From positions 7,936,001 to 8,000,000 of the forward strand of contig NZ_CP137734.1 in the NCBI RefSeq assembly GCF_033406955.1: 64,000 nt of DNA, read 5' to 3'. Source of the DNA: Streptomyces violaceoruber (GTDB lineage: Bacteria; Actinomycetota; Actinomycetes; Streptomycetales; Streptomycetaceae). Every line of letters begins with the position of its first letter. Position 1 is the stretch's first letter. The notes under the pieces were generated by a model. It was not told the DNA's origin and did no database searches. It was given only the letters and a program-made list of their open reading frames with translations. Of this stretch, positions 26,767 to 34,233 are shown piece by piece. Both the position numbers and the translations under genes were made by a program.

Positions 26767-27426
26767 ATGAACGCCCGTATCCGCCGCTCCGCCGTCGCCG
26801 TCGTCGCGGCCGCCGTCCTGCCCCTGTCCCTGGCCGCCTGTTCCGACGACGGCGACAGCGGTTCCTCGGACTCCGCGCAGGCGGCGTCGTCCGCCCCCGC
26901 GGCGACCGACGACCAGTCGGCCGACGCCTCCGGCGGCATGGCGGGCTCCGACGAGCCGTTCGGCCCGGCCTGTTCCACGGTGCCGAAGGAGGGCGCCGGT
27001 TCCTTCGACGGCATGGCCAAGGACCCGGTCGCCACGGCCGCCTCGAACAATCCGGCCCTGTCCACGCTGGTGTCGGCGGTGAAGAAGGCCGGTCTCGTCG
27101 ACACGCTCAACAACGCCGAGAACATCACCGTGTTCGCGCCCACCAACGACGCCTTCGCCAAGATCCCGAAGGCCGACCTGGACAAGGTCCTCAACGACAA
27201 GGACATGCTCACCAACATCCTGACCTACCACGTCGTGGGGCAGAAGCTCGCGCCCGAGGACCTGGCGAACGGCTCCTTCGAGACCCTGCAGAAGTCCAAG
27301 CTCACCACCTCGGGCTCGGACGAGTCCTACCAGGTCAACGACTCCGCCAAGGTCGTCTGCGGCAACGTGAGGACCGCCAACGCCAACGTCTACATCATCG
27401 ACACCGTCCTCATGCCGAAGAGCTGA
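26767..27426 (+). CDS. Fasciclin-domain lipoprotein
   Basis: The 219-residue product has a lipoprotein signal with lipobox LSLAAC, a Ser/Ala/Asp-rich spacer (about residues 25-65) and one fasciclin (FAS1) domain (DPVATAASNNPALSTLVSAVKKAGLVDTLNNAENITVFAPTNDAFAKI and DKDMLTNILTYHVVGQKL). Such proteins sit on the outer face of the membrane and mediate adhesion. GGGAGA precedes the ATG. Confidence 0.93.
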   Translation: MNARIRRSAVAVVAAAVLPLSLAACSDDGDSGSSDSAQAASSAPAATDDQSADASGGMAGSDEPFGPACSTVPKEGAGSFDGMAKDPVATAASNNPALSTLVSAVKKAGLVDTLNNAENITVFAPTNDAFAKIPKADLDKVLNDKDMLTNILTYHVVGQKLAPEDLANGSFETLQKSKLTTSGSDESYQVNDSAKVVCGNVRTANANVYIIDTVLMPKS

Positions 27427-27462
27427 GGCGCGAGCGGGCGTGGCGGCCCGGGAGCCGGGGGA

Positions 27463-27485
27463 GCGGGTCGGGCCATGGCCCGCCC
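27463..27485. terminator. Possible bidirectional terminator
   Basis: GGGCCATGGCCC at 27470-27481 is a perfect palindrome inside a longer GC-rich stem, between the convergent fasciclin and flavodoxin genes. Confidence 0.4.
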
Positions 27486-27563
27486 CCCCGGCGGGGCGAG
27501 GGGGACGGGCGGGACACGGGCCCCTGGGCAAGCGGCCCGCCCGAGCGGCCGCCCAGCGCGCGC

Positions 27564-28019
27564 TCAGTCGTCCATCAGCCCGGCGGCGAGCGTGGCCCCC
27601 AGCTCCCAGCAGGCCTCCAGGTCGGCCTTGCCGGGCTCCCCGGTCGCGTTCACCGCGGGCGCCGCACGCTGCCAGCCGAGCCCGGTCGTGACCGACTCGA
27701 TGCCGCGCACCGCGCCCGTGGTGTCGCTGCCCCCGTGCACGTAGTAACCGAAGGGACGGCCGCGCGTCCCGTCCAGGCACGGGTAGTAGACCTGGTCGAA
27801 GAAGTGCTTGAGCGCACCGGACATGTACCCGAGGTTGGCCGGGGTGCCCAGCAGGTACCCGTCGGCCTCCAGCACGTCCACGGCCGTGGCCGCCAGCGCC
27901 GCCCGCCGGACCACCCGCACCCCTTCGATCTCGGGCGCGGTCGCCCCGGACACGACGGACTCCAGCATCGCCTGGCAGTTCGGCGACGGCGTGTGATGCA
28001 CGATCAGCAAAGTGGCCAC
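27564..28019 (-). CDS. Flavodoxin-like NAD(P)H-dependent FMN oxidoreductase
   Basis: The 151-residue protein has a flavodoxin fold: LLIVHHTPSPNCQAM for the phosphate loop, GYLLGTPANLGYMSGALKHFFDQVYYP and GRPFGYYVHGGSDTTGAVRGI for the FMN ring. It probably reduces a flavin, quinone or similar acceptor. I use the GTG at 28019; the ATG at 28055 would add 12 residues before the first strand. Confidence 0.85.
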   Translation of the reverse strand: MATLLIVHHTPSPNCQAMLESVVSGATAPEIEGVRVVRRAALAATAVDVLEADGYLLGTPANLGYMSGALKHFFDQVYYPCLDGTRGRPFGYYVHGGSDTTGAVRGIESVTTGLGWQRAAPAVNATGEPGKADLEACWELGATLAAGLMDD

Positions 28020-28094
28020 ACCGGCAGCCTGCCGCCCGGCACCCCCCGACCGCAAACGGACACCATGGCACCCGGGAGGTCCGCCGCCGACGGC

Positions 28095-29729
28095 CTACTC
28101 CTCCGGCGCCCCCGTCTCCGTCAGCTCTCCCTCGGCCAGCCGCAGCCAGCGGTCGACGCCGACCTCGCGCAGGAACCGCCGGTCGTGACTGACCACCACG
28201 AACGCACCCCGGTAGGAGTTCAGGGCGCTCTCCAACTGGGCCACGCCGACCAGGTCGAGGTTGTTCGTCGGCTCGTCCAGGAGCAGCAGGTGCGGCGCCG
28301 GTTCCGCGCACAGCACGCAGGCCAGCGTGGCCCGCAGCCGCTCGCCGCCGGAGAGCAGGCCGACGGGCAGGTGGGCACGGGCGCCCCGGAAGAGGAAGCG
28401 GGCGAGGAGGTTCATCCGCTCGGCCTCCGGCCGGCGCGGGGCGTGGGCGGCGAAGTTCTCGGCGACGGTGCGCTCGTCGTCCAGCAGGTCCAGCCGCTGG
28501 GAGAGGTAGGCGACCCGGCCGTCGGCGCGCGTGATGTCGCCGCCCTCCGGGTCCAGGTCGCCGTCGACCAGGCGCAGCAGCGTGCTCTTGCCCGTTCCGT
28601 TGGCCCCGGTCAGCGCGATCCGCTCGGGGCCGCGGACCGTCAGGTCGACGCCCCGGTCCCCGAAGATGTCCCTGTCGCCGAGCCGGATCCGCAGCCGCTC
28701 GCCGAGGAAGAGGGTGCGTCCGGCGGGCACCCGGGTCTCGGGCAGGTCCAGCGTGATGCGCTGCTCCTCGCGCAGCGACCGCTCCGCCTCGTCCAGCCGC
28801 GCCTTCGCCTCACCGACCCGGTTGGCGTGGGTCTGACCCGCCCGCCCCGCGGACTCCTGCGCCCCGCGCTTCATGTTGCCCGCGAAGATCCGGGGCAGCC
28901 CGGCGTTCTTGAGGTTGCGGGCGGCGTTGCTCGCCCGGCGGTCGGCGCGCTCGCGGGCCTGCTGCAACTCCCGCTTCTCCCGCTTCAGCTCCTGCTCGGC
29001 GCTGCGGACGTTCTTCTCGGCGACGTCCTGCTCGGCACGGACGGCCTCCTCGTACGCGGTGAAGTTGCCGCCGTGGAAGCGCAGCTCACCGCGGTCGAGC
29101 TCGGCGATGCGCTCCATGCGGTCGAGCAGTTCCCGGTCGTGGCTGACCAGCAGCAGGCAGCCGGTGTAGTCCATCAGGACGTCCTGGAGCCTGTCGCGGG
29201 CCGCCACGTCGAGGTTGTTGGTGGGCTCGTCGAGGAGGAGCACGTCGGGCCGCTTCAGCAGTTGGGCGGCGAGTCCGAGGGAGACGATCTGGCCACCGCT
29301 CAGCGTGCTCAGCCGGCGGTCCGGGGCGAGAGCGCCGAGACCGAGACGGTCGAGCTGGGCGCGGGTGCGCTCCTCGATGTCCCAGTCGTCGCCGATGGTG
29401 GCGAAGTGCTCCTCGGCCACGTCACCGGACTCCACGGCGTCGATGGCCCGGATCACGGCGTCGACGCCGAGGACCTCGGCCACGGTGGGGCCACCCGTCA
29501 GGGGCAGGGCCTGCGGCAGGTGGCCGAGGACGCCGGAGACCGTGACGGAGCCGCCGGTGGGGCGCAGCTCACCGGCGATCAGCTTGAGCAGGGTGGACTT
29601 CCCGGCACCGTTGGGGGCCACCAGGCCGGTGCGGCCCACGCCCACGGTGAACGACAGATTCCGGAAGACGGGGGTGTCGTCGGGCCAGGAGAAGGACAGG
29701 TCGGAGCAGCGGACAGCGGCGTCGGACAT
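28095..29729 (-). CDS. ABC-F family ATPase (ribosome-protection type)
   Basis: The 544-residue protein has two ABC ATPase domains and no membrane part: Walker A GAGKSTLLKL and GTGKSTLLRL, signatures LSGGQIVSLG and LSGGERLRAT, and Walker B LLLDEPTNNLD twice. A charged linker of about 80 residues (EQELKREKRELQQARERADRR) joins them and would reach into the ribosome. Members of this group dislodge antibiotics from the peptidyl transferase centre or act as translation factors. The leader carries a small open reading frame and hairpins, an arrangement known from antibiotic-induced attenuation. Confidence 0.92.
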   Translation of the reverse strand: MSDAAVRCSDLSFSWPDDTPVFRNLSFTVGVGRTGLVAPNGAGKSTLLKLIAGELRPTGGSVTVSGVLGHLPQALPLTGGPTVAEVLGVDAVIRAIDAVESGDVAEEHFATIGDDWDIEERTRAQLDRLGLGALAPDRRLSTLSGGQIVSLGLAAQLLKRPDVLLLDEPTNNLDVAARDRLQDVLMDYTGCLLLVSHDRELLDRMERIAELDRGELRFHGGNFTAYEEAVRAEQDVAEKNVRSAEQELKREKRELQQARERADRRASNAARNLKNAGLPRIFAGNMKRGAQESAGRAGQTHANRVGEAKARLDEAERSLREEQRITLDLPETRVPAGRTLFLGERLRIRLGDRDIFGDRGVDLTVRGPERIALTGANGTGKSTLLRLVDGDLDPEGGDITRADGRVAYLSQRLDLLDDERTVAENFAAHAPRRPEAERMNLLARFLFRGARAHLPVGLLSGGERLRATLACVLCAEPAPHLLLLDEPTNNLDLVGVAQLESALNSYRGAFVVVSHDRRFLREVGVDRWLRLAEGELTETGAPEE

Positions 29730-29752
29730 GAAGACGACCTCGTGGCAGTGAG

Positions 29753-29775
29753 GGGCAGAGAACAGAGCTCTGCCC
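29753..29775 (-). terminator. Attenuator-like hairpin in the ABC-F leader
   Basis: GGGCAGAG (29753-29760) pairs with CTCTGCCC (29768-29775) around a 7-base loop. It lies 23 bases before the ABC-F start codon and after the leader peptide. No T-run follows, which is common for Streptomyces terminators. Confidence 0.55.
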
Positions 29776-29854
29776 GGAAGGCGAAACGGGAAAAGGGAAC
29801 GACGAGGGGGCCACTGCGACGGCGCTCGAACACGCCCGCTGCGGCCTACCGGAA

Positions 29855-29869
29855 CCGGGTCTCACCCGG
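29855..29869 (-). promoter_or_regulatory. Hairpin overlapping the leader-peptide stop codon
   Basis: CCGGGT and ACCCGG form a 6-base stem with a 3-base loop, covering the stop codon of the 9-residue leader. A ribosome stalled on the leader would prevent this stem, so it could be the sensing element of attenuation. Confidence 0.45.
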
Positions 29870-29891
29870 AGATGTCGTCGTCACCCACCAT
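29862..29891 (-). CDS. Leader peptide MVGDDDISG for the ABC-F gene
   Basis: A short open frame (nine residues plus TGA) has an ATG at 29891 and GAGGGAG eight bases upstream, a strong ribosome binding site. It is followed by two hairpins and then the ABC-F gene, 132 bases downstream of its stop. Upstream peptides of this kind let drug-stalled ribosomes switch on ABC-F genes. Too short for homology; the call rests on layout. Confidence 0.5.
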   Translation of the reverse strand: MVGDDDISG

Positions 29892-29932
29892 GTCCGCGAC
29901 TCCCTCGCTGCACGATCAACGTCGCCACCAGC

Positions 29933-30694
29933 CTAGCAGCCGGGCTCCCGCACCGGCCCGCGTGCCGCGTCGGACGCGGCGGGCGGCGCCGACCGCAGAA
30001 CCGGTGGCGCGGCCGCCGAGAGGGCCCGGGCGAACAGCTCACAGGGCGCCGCTTCCGGTGCGAGCAGGTGGGCCACCGCCGCGGTCGCGGTGCGGTGCCA
30101 GCGGGCGTGGTGACGCAGCATGGCGTGGTCGCCGTTCTCCAGCAGCAGCAGGCCCGCCCGGGCCCCGGCAGCCCGGGCCCGGGAGACGTAGGCGGCCGAC
30201 TCGCCGGGATCGGTGACGCGGTCCCGGCTGCCGTGCAGCACGAGGAGGGCCCGGTCCCGGAGCTGGGCGACCGGCTCACCCGGCGGGCACCAGGGCGCCA
30301 GCGCCACCACGCCGCGTACCGGGTCGGCGTCCGCCGCGCGCAGGGCCGCCCGGCCGCCCATGGAGTGACCGAGCAGCACCACCGGTACGTCGCCGACGAG
30401 GCCGTGCAGCTCGGCGAGGGCCCGCCGGGCGTCCCGCAGGGGATCCTCGGCGGCGCCGTTCCAGCCGCGGTTGCGGTAGCGGACCTGGCCGAGGAGGACG
30501 TCGTCGTGGCCGGTGGCCGCCCCCAGCGCCCGCAGGAACGGGTGCATCCGCAGGGCCGCGAGCTGCCAGGGGCGCGCCGCGCTGCGGCTCTCCGCCCGGC
30601 CGCCGTGCAGCACCAGCACGGCCGCGCGCGTCCGGGGCGGCCGGTGCCGTACCCGCAGTGCCCGGTCCCTCGACGGATCGTCCTGAGTGCCCAT
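29933..30694 (-). CDS. Alpha/beta hydrolase
   Basis: The 253-residue protein has an alpha/beta-hydrolase core: AAVLVLHGGRAESRS (oxyanion strand), the nucleophile elbow GHSMGG, Asp in LHGSRDRV and His in ENGDHAML. It looks like a dienelactone-hydrolase-type esterase. No signal peptide. GGAAGGGG precedes the ATG at 30694. Substrate unknown. Confidence 0.88.
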   Translation of the reverse strand: MGTQDDPSRDRALRVRHRPPRTRAAVLVLHGGRAESRSAARPWQLAALRMHPFLRALGAATGHDDVLLGQVRYRNRGWNGAAEDPLRDARRALAELHGLVGDVPVVLLGHSMGGRAALRAADADPVRGVVALAPWCPPGEPVAQLRDRALLVLHGSRDRVTDPGESAAYVSRARAAGARAGLLLLENGDHAMLRHHARWHRTATAAVAHLLAPEAAPCELFARALSAAAPPVLRSAPPAASDAARGPVREPGC

Positions 30695-30868
30695 GCCGGC
30701 CCCTTCCCTGCCGCTTCCTTCTTCTCCCCGCAACGGATGATCCGTTGCCGCGCCGCCCCCGGACCGGTGGTCGCCGAAACGGTCCGCGGCGCCCTCCAGT
30801 CCGCCCGCCCCACGGCTCCGGACCACCCACGCAAGTGTTGATCACAGTGGGGTGGAGGTACAGCGGAA

Positions 30869-31830
30869 ATGCCGCGAAGTTCAGGGGAGAGCGCACGCCG
30901 CACCGCCGTCGTCGGCGGCGGAGTGGCGGGGCTGACCGCCGCACACATACTGGGCCGGGCACACCGCGTCACCCTGTACGAGGCCGACGGCCGCCTCGGC
31001 GGGCACGCCCACACCCGCGACCTGACGTCGTCCGACGGCCGCGGCCACCGGGTCGACTCGGGATTCACCGTGCACAACCGCCGCACAACCGCCGCACCTA
31101 CCCGCACCTGCTGCGGCTCATCGACGAACTCGGCGTCGCCACCCAGGAGTCGGAGATGAGCATGTCGGTACAGTGCGAGGGCTGCGGCCTGGAGTACGCC
31201 GGTGCCCGCGACCCCGCCGGGCTCCTCGCCCGCCCACGCAACGCCCTGAACGGCCCCTGCCTGCGCAAGCTCGCCCAGGTGCCCCGGTTCCACCGCGCCG
31301 CCCGCGGGCTGCTCACGAGGACGCCGACCAGGCCCTCACGCTCGGCGGGTTCCTGGACCGCGAGGGCTTCTCACCGTACTTCCGCGCCCACTTCATGACG
31401 CCCGTCGTCTCCGCCGTCCGGTCCTGCGACGCCGCCACCGCCCTGCGCCACCCGGCCGCCCACCTGTTCCGCTTCCTGCACCACCACGGCATGCTCGCCG
31501 TCGGCGGCTCCCCGGTCTGGCGCACGGTCACCGGCGGCTCCCGCGCCCGCGTCGACCGGAATCGCCGAGCGGCTGCCCGACGTGCGCACCGCCACCCCGG
31601 TCCGCACGGTGCCCCGGCACGCGGACGGCGTGGACGCCACCGCCGCCGACGGCACCCGATCGCCTGCGACGCGGGCCCCGCGGCCGCCGCGGTGTCCGTC
31701 GTCTCCCCGCTGGTGATGAGCTACCCGCTGATCGGCGGCAGCGGGAAGCGGCTGCTCGAGCGGCACATGGCGGACCGGCCGGGTCGGGCCGAGTACGCGG
31801 CGCGCACCAGCGGCTTCTTCCCCGTCCGCC
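30869..31830 (+). pseudogene. Decayed FAD-dependent amine oxidase-type gene, joined to the end of a DUF1295-like gene
   Basis: The start is intact (GGAGG before ATG 30869; FAD motif TAVVGGGVAGLTAAHILG). Frame is lost at 31074-31095 through an 11-base tandem duplication; it resumes as RTYPHLLRLIDELGV, shifts again near 31312 before DADQALTLGGFLDREGFSPYFRAHF, and again near 31560, where one extra A precedes IAERLPDVRTATPV. After about 31650 the reading jumps to VSPLVMSYPLIGGSGKRLLERH and YAARTSGFFPV, which resemble the C-terminus of a DUF1295 membrane reductase. This implies loss of the end of the oxidase, any genes in between, and most of the DUF1295 gene. The DUF1295 assignment is moderately sure. 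Confidence 0.8.
31074..31095. repeat. 11-base tandem duplication causing a frameshift
   Basis: ACAACCGCCGC occurs twice in a row. Removing one copy restores the frame VHNRRTYPHLLRLIDELG expected for the oxidase. Confidence 0.85.
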
Positions 31831-31866
31831 GCGCCGGCCCCGGTCCGCGTGGGACTCGGCCGGTGG

Positions 31867-31890
31867 GGGTGGGGGCCGCGGCCCCCACCC
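31867..31890. terminator. Bidirectional terminator between the pseudogene and rskA
   Basis: A perfect 24-base palindrome (arms GGGTGGGGGCC and GGCCCCCACCC) lies two bases from the rskA stop codon and just after the pseudogene remnant. Confidence 0.7.
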
Positions 31891-31892
31891 TG

Positions 31893-32645
31893 TCAGGCCG
31901 GCATGCTCAGCAGCGCGATCGGGTCGGAGGTCGGCTGCTTCGAACCGCCGGCCGGCTCGACCGTGATGCCCACACCTGCCGCGCCGTCGACGGCGCCGTC
32001 CATCAGCACCGCCTGACTGGTGCTGCCCGGATCCATCAGGCCCGCCGAGCGCATCGTGCCGTGGTCGTCGAACCAGAGCTGGTACACCTTGCCCCGCGGC
32101 GGCTCGGCCATGCCGGAGGCGAGGAAGACCGCCCGGTCCTGGCGTTCGGAGACGACCAGCGTCCCGCTCGCCCCGGCCGCCAGCCGCGCCGTGCGGGACT
32201 CGGCGTCCGGCGCGGCCAGCACCCCGGCGAGCGTCTCGGCCCGCCGCTCGGCCCGCGCGGCCCGCTGCCCGGCGTCCTGGGCCCGCTCGTACTGCCACAC
32301 CGCCGTGCCGCCGAGCCCCGCCGCGGCTGCCACGCAGGCCGCCAGCGCCCACCGGGCCAGGCCGCGTCCCCGGGGCACGACGCGCCGTGCCTTCTCCGCC
32401 GTGCCACCGCCCGGCGGGACCTGGCGCACCGCGGTGACGCGGTGCAGCACCCGGTCCCGGAGCGCGGGAGCGGGGACGACCGTCGCGGCCAGCCCCAGCC
32501 GGGCCGTCGCGGCAGCGAACTCCCGGGCCTCCTGCTCGCAGGTGGCGCAGCCCGCCAGATGGCGTTCAAAAGCCTCCCGCTCGTCGTCGGGCAGCGCGTG
32601 CAGGGCGTAGGCGCCCGTCAGGCTGTGCAGGTCCTCGGTGCGCAT
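31893..32645 (-). CDS. rskA: Anti-sigma-K factor RskA
   Basis: The 250-residue membrane protein has an N-terminal anti-sigma domain with HLAGCATCE (HxxxCxxC), one transmembrane helix (WALAACVAAAAGLGGTAVW) and an external RskA domain (GMAEPPRGKVYQLWFDDHGTM and AGVGITVEPAGGSKQPT). It would hold SigK inactive until a signal outside the cell triggers proteolysis. The ATG at 32645 shares one base with the sigK stop (TGATG). Confidence 0.92.
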   Translation of the reverse strand: MRTEDLHSLTGAYALHALPDDEREAFERHLAGCATCEQEAREFAAATARLGLAATVVPAPALRDRVLHRVTAVRQVPPGGGTAEKARRVVPRGRGLARWALAACVAAAAGLGGTAVWQYERAQDAGQRAARAERRAETLAGVLAAPDAESRTARLAAGASGTLVVSERQDRAVFLASGMAEPPRGKVYQLWFDDHGTMRSAGLMDPGSTSQAVLMDGAVDGAAGVGITVEPAGGSKQPTSDPIALLSMPA

Positions 32646-33229
32646 CACGCGCTCACCCCCAGGCAGTCACGGAGCCGGATGAGACCGTCGCGCAGCCGCG
32701 TCTTGACCGTGCCGAGCGGCAGCGCGAGCGCTTCGGCCACCTGCCGGTAGGTCAGGCCGCGGTAGTAGGCGAGGGACACGGACTGGCGCTGGATGTCGGT
32801 CAGGGTGCGCAGACAGCGCCGCACCTGCTCCCGCTCCAGACGGGTCTCCACCTGTTCGGTCACCTCGTCGTACTCGGGTGTCCGGTCGAGCAGCGCCGCC
32901 CTGTGGTCGCGGGCCGCGGCGGCCTCCACCGACCGCACCCGGTCCACCGCCCGCCGGTGGGCCAGGGTCAGCACCCAGTTGATCACCGTGCCGCGCTCCG
33001 GACGGTAGCGGGGCGCCGTGCGCCACACCTCCACCAGCACCTCCTGCGCGACCTCCTCCGACTGCGCCTGGTCGCGCAGCACCGCCCGGACGACCCCGAG
33101 CACGGACCCCGCCACCGCGTCGTACACGGCGGCGAAGGAGTCCTGATCGCCCAGGGCGACCTCCCGGATCAACTGCTGCAGATCGGGCTGGGACGATGGA
33201 TTTCTGCCGATGTGCACGGCTTCCTTCAC
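32645..33229 (-). CDS. sigK: ECF RNA polymerase sigma factor SigK
   Basis: The 194-residue sigma factor has region 2 (DSFAAVYDAVAGSVLGVVRAVLRDQAQSEEVAQEVLVEVW, RPERGTVINWVLTLAHRRAVDRVR) and region 4 (SVSLAYYRGLTYRQVAEALALPLGTVKTRLRDGLIRLRDCL). It forms an operon with rskA. I use the GTG at 33229, preceded by GGAG at good spacing; the open frame upstream to 33523 is low-complexity. In mycobacteria sigK-rskA sits beside a FAD oxidase, DUF1365, fatty-acid methyltransferase and DUF1295 genes, matching the ruined genes next door. Confidence 0.9.
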   Translation of the reverse strand: MKEAVHIGRNPSSQPDLQQLIREVALGDQDSFAAVYDAVAGSVLGVVRAVLRDQAQSEEVAQEVLVEVWRTAPRYRPERGTVINWVLTLAHRRAVDRVRSVEAAAARDHRAALLDRTPEYDEVTEQVETRLEREQVRRCLRTLTDIQRQSVSLAYYRGLTYRQVAEALALPLGTVKTRLRDGLIRLRDCLGVSA

Positions 33230-33557
33230 GACGGTTGCTCCAAAGAATGCGCGACGGGCGGGGGATGTCCCCGCGTAATCCGGGGCCGCGCGGCCCGCGG
33301 ATTGGTCGAGGGCCGCGCGAAGCCGCGGTGCTCTCGGCAACCGCACACCCTCCCACGGGCGGCATGGGTATAGTGACCGCGTTCGCGTTCGATCGTGCTC
33401 CACAGGAGCGGGAGGACAGGGAGGTGAGGTTGATGACCGTGCTCGACGCCGTCCTTCGCGATGCCCGGATGTCCCTCGCGGTCTCCCTCGCGTCCCGAGC
33501 GGCGGCCTGACCCCGCCTCCCACGAACGCAACCCCAGAAACGGATTCTCATTCCGCC
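33230..33557. other. Intergenic region between sigK and the GNAT gene
   Basis: It holds a TATAGT at 33369-33374 as a possible -10 for rightward transcription, but no convincing -35, and one possible 25-codon frame (33433-33510). No SigK-type promoter was recognised. Confidence 0.35.
33433..33510 (+). CDS. Possible 25-residue peptide upstream of the GNAT gene
   Basis: The frame MTVLDAVLRDARMSLAVSLASRAAA starts at an ATG with GGAGG ten bases upstream and ends 47 bases before the acetyltransferase gene. It might be a leader peptide. Nothing else supports it. Confidence 0.3.
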   Translation: MTVLDAVLRDARMSLAVSLASRAAA

Positions 33558-34079
33558 ATGTCCTCTTCCCGTTCTTCCTGGAACACCCGCGCCGAGACCG
33601 GCGCCGACGTCCCCGTCATCCGTGACATCGTCCGGGCCGCCTTCCCCACACCGGAGGAAGCCGCCCTCGTCGACGCGCTGCGCGCCGACGCCGGGGCGTG
33701 GATCGCGGGTCTGTCCCTCGTCGCGGTGGACGACTCCGACCGGCCCGTGGGGCACGCCCTGCTGACCCGCTGCCACATCGGGGACAGCCCGGCACTGTGC
33801 CTGGCGCCCGTCGCGGTCCGGCCCGAGCACCAGAACAGCGGCGCCGGCGCGGCCGCGGTCCGGGCCGCGCTCGCGGCTGCCGGGCGCCTCGGCGAGCACC
33901 ACGTCGTCGTCCTCGGACACCCGGAGTACTACCCCCGCTTCGGCTTCGGCAGGGCCTCCGCCCACGGCATCCGGCTGAGCATCGACGTCCCGGACGAGGC
34001 CCTGATGGCCCTCACCCTGGACGCCGCCCACCCGCTGCCCGCCGGGACCGTCCGGTACGCCGCGCCGTTCGGTATCTGA
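33558..34079 (+). CDS. GNAT-family N-acetyltransferase
   Basis: The 173-residue enzyme transfers an acetyl group from acetyl-CoA to an amine. It has the GNAT core with CLAPVAVRPEHQNSGAGAAAVRAALAAA (acetyl-CoA loop, here QNSGAG) and VVVLGHPEYYPRFGFGRA, the pattern of YhbS-type members. The ribosome site is weak. A strong hairpin follows the stop. Confidence 0.9.
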   Translation: MSSSRSSWNTRAETGADVPVIRDIVRAAFPTPEEAALVDALRADAGAWIAGLSLVAVDDSDRPVGHALLTRCHIGDSPALCLAPVAVRPEHQNSGAGAAAVRAALAAAGRLGEHHVVVLGHPEYYPRFGFGRASAHGIRLSIDVPDEALMALTLDAAHPLPAGTVRYAAPFGI

Positions 34080-34089
34080 ACCGACACTC

Positions 34090-34124
34090 CGCGTGGCGGT
34101 GGGAGCTTCTCCCGCCGCCACGCG
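34090..34124 (+). terminator. Strong hairpin terminator after the GNAT gene
   Basis: Arms of 16 bases (CGCGTGGCGGTGGGAG and CTCCCGCCGCCACGCG) pair with one G-T wobble around CTT, followed by CCTTTTCTC. Confidence 0.85.
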
Positions 34125-34174
34125 GCCTTTTCTCGGCGCAGCCCCTTGACCCGACGCCCGCGGTCCTTCACATT

Positions 34175-34212
34175 GCTTGTTAATGCGCATTAGGTAATGC
34201 GCATTAACAAGC
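34175..34212. promoter_or_regulatory. 38-base palindromic LacI-type double operator
   Basis: Two 18-base arms are perfect inverted repeats around GG. Each arm contains TAATGCGCATTA, itself a palindrome with the CG-type centre of LacI operators. The GTG of the lacI gene is 22 bases downstream, so this is almost surely its autoregulatory site. The core GCGCATTAGG recurs at 61768-61777. Confidence 0.85.
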
Positions 34213-34233
34213 TTTGCGCGACGGAGAGGAGCG

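Noticed and set aside
30869..31830. Sequencing error as the cause of the broken oxidase frame
   Set aside because: An exact 11-base duplication, two more shifts and a jump to another family cannot be explained by single base errors, though one of the shifts alone could.
33366..33371. GGGTAT as a sigma-B -10 element
   Set aside because: No GNNT lies 14-16 bases upstream.
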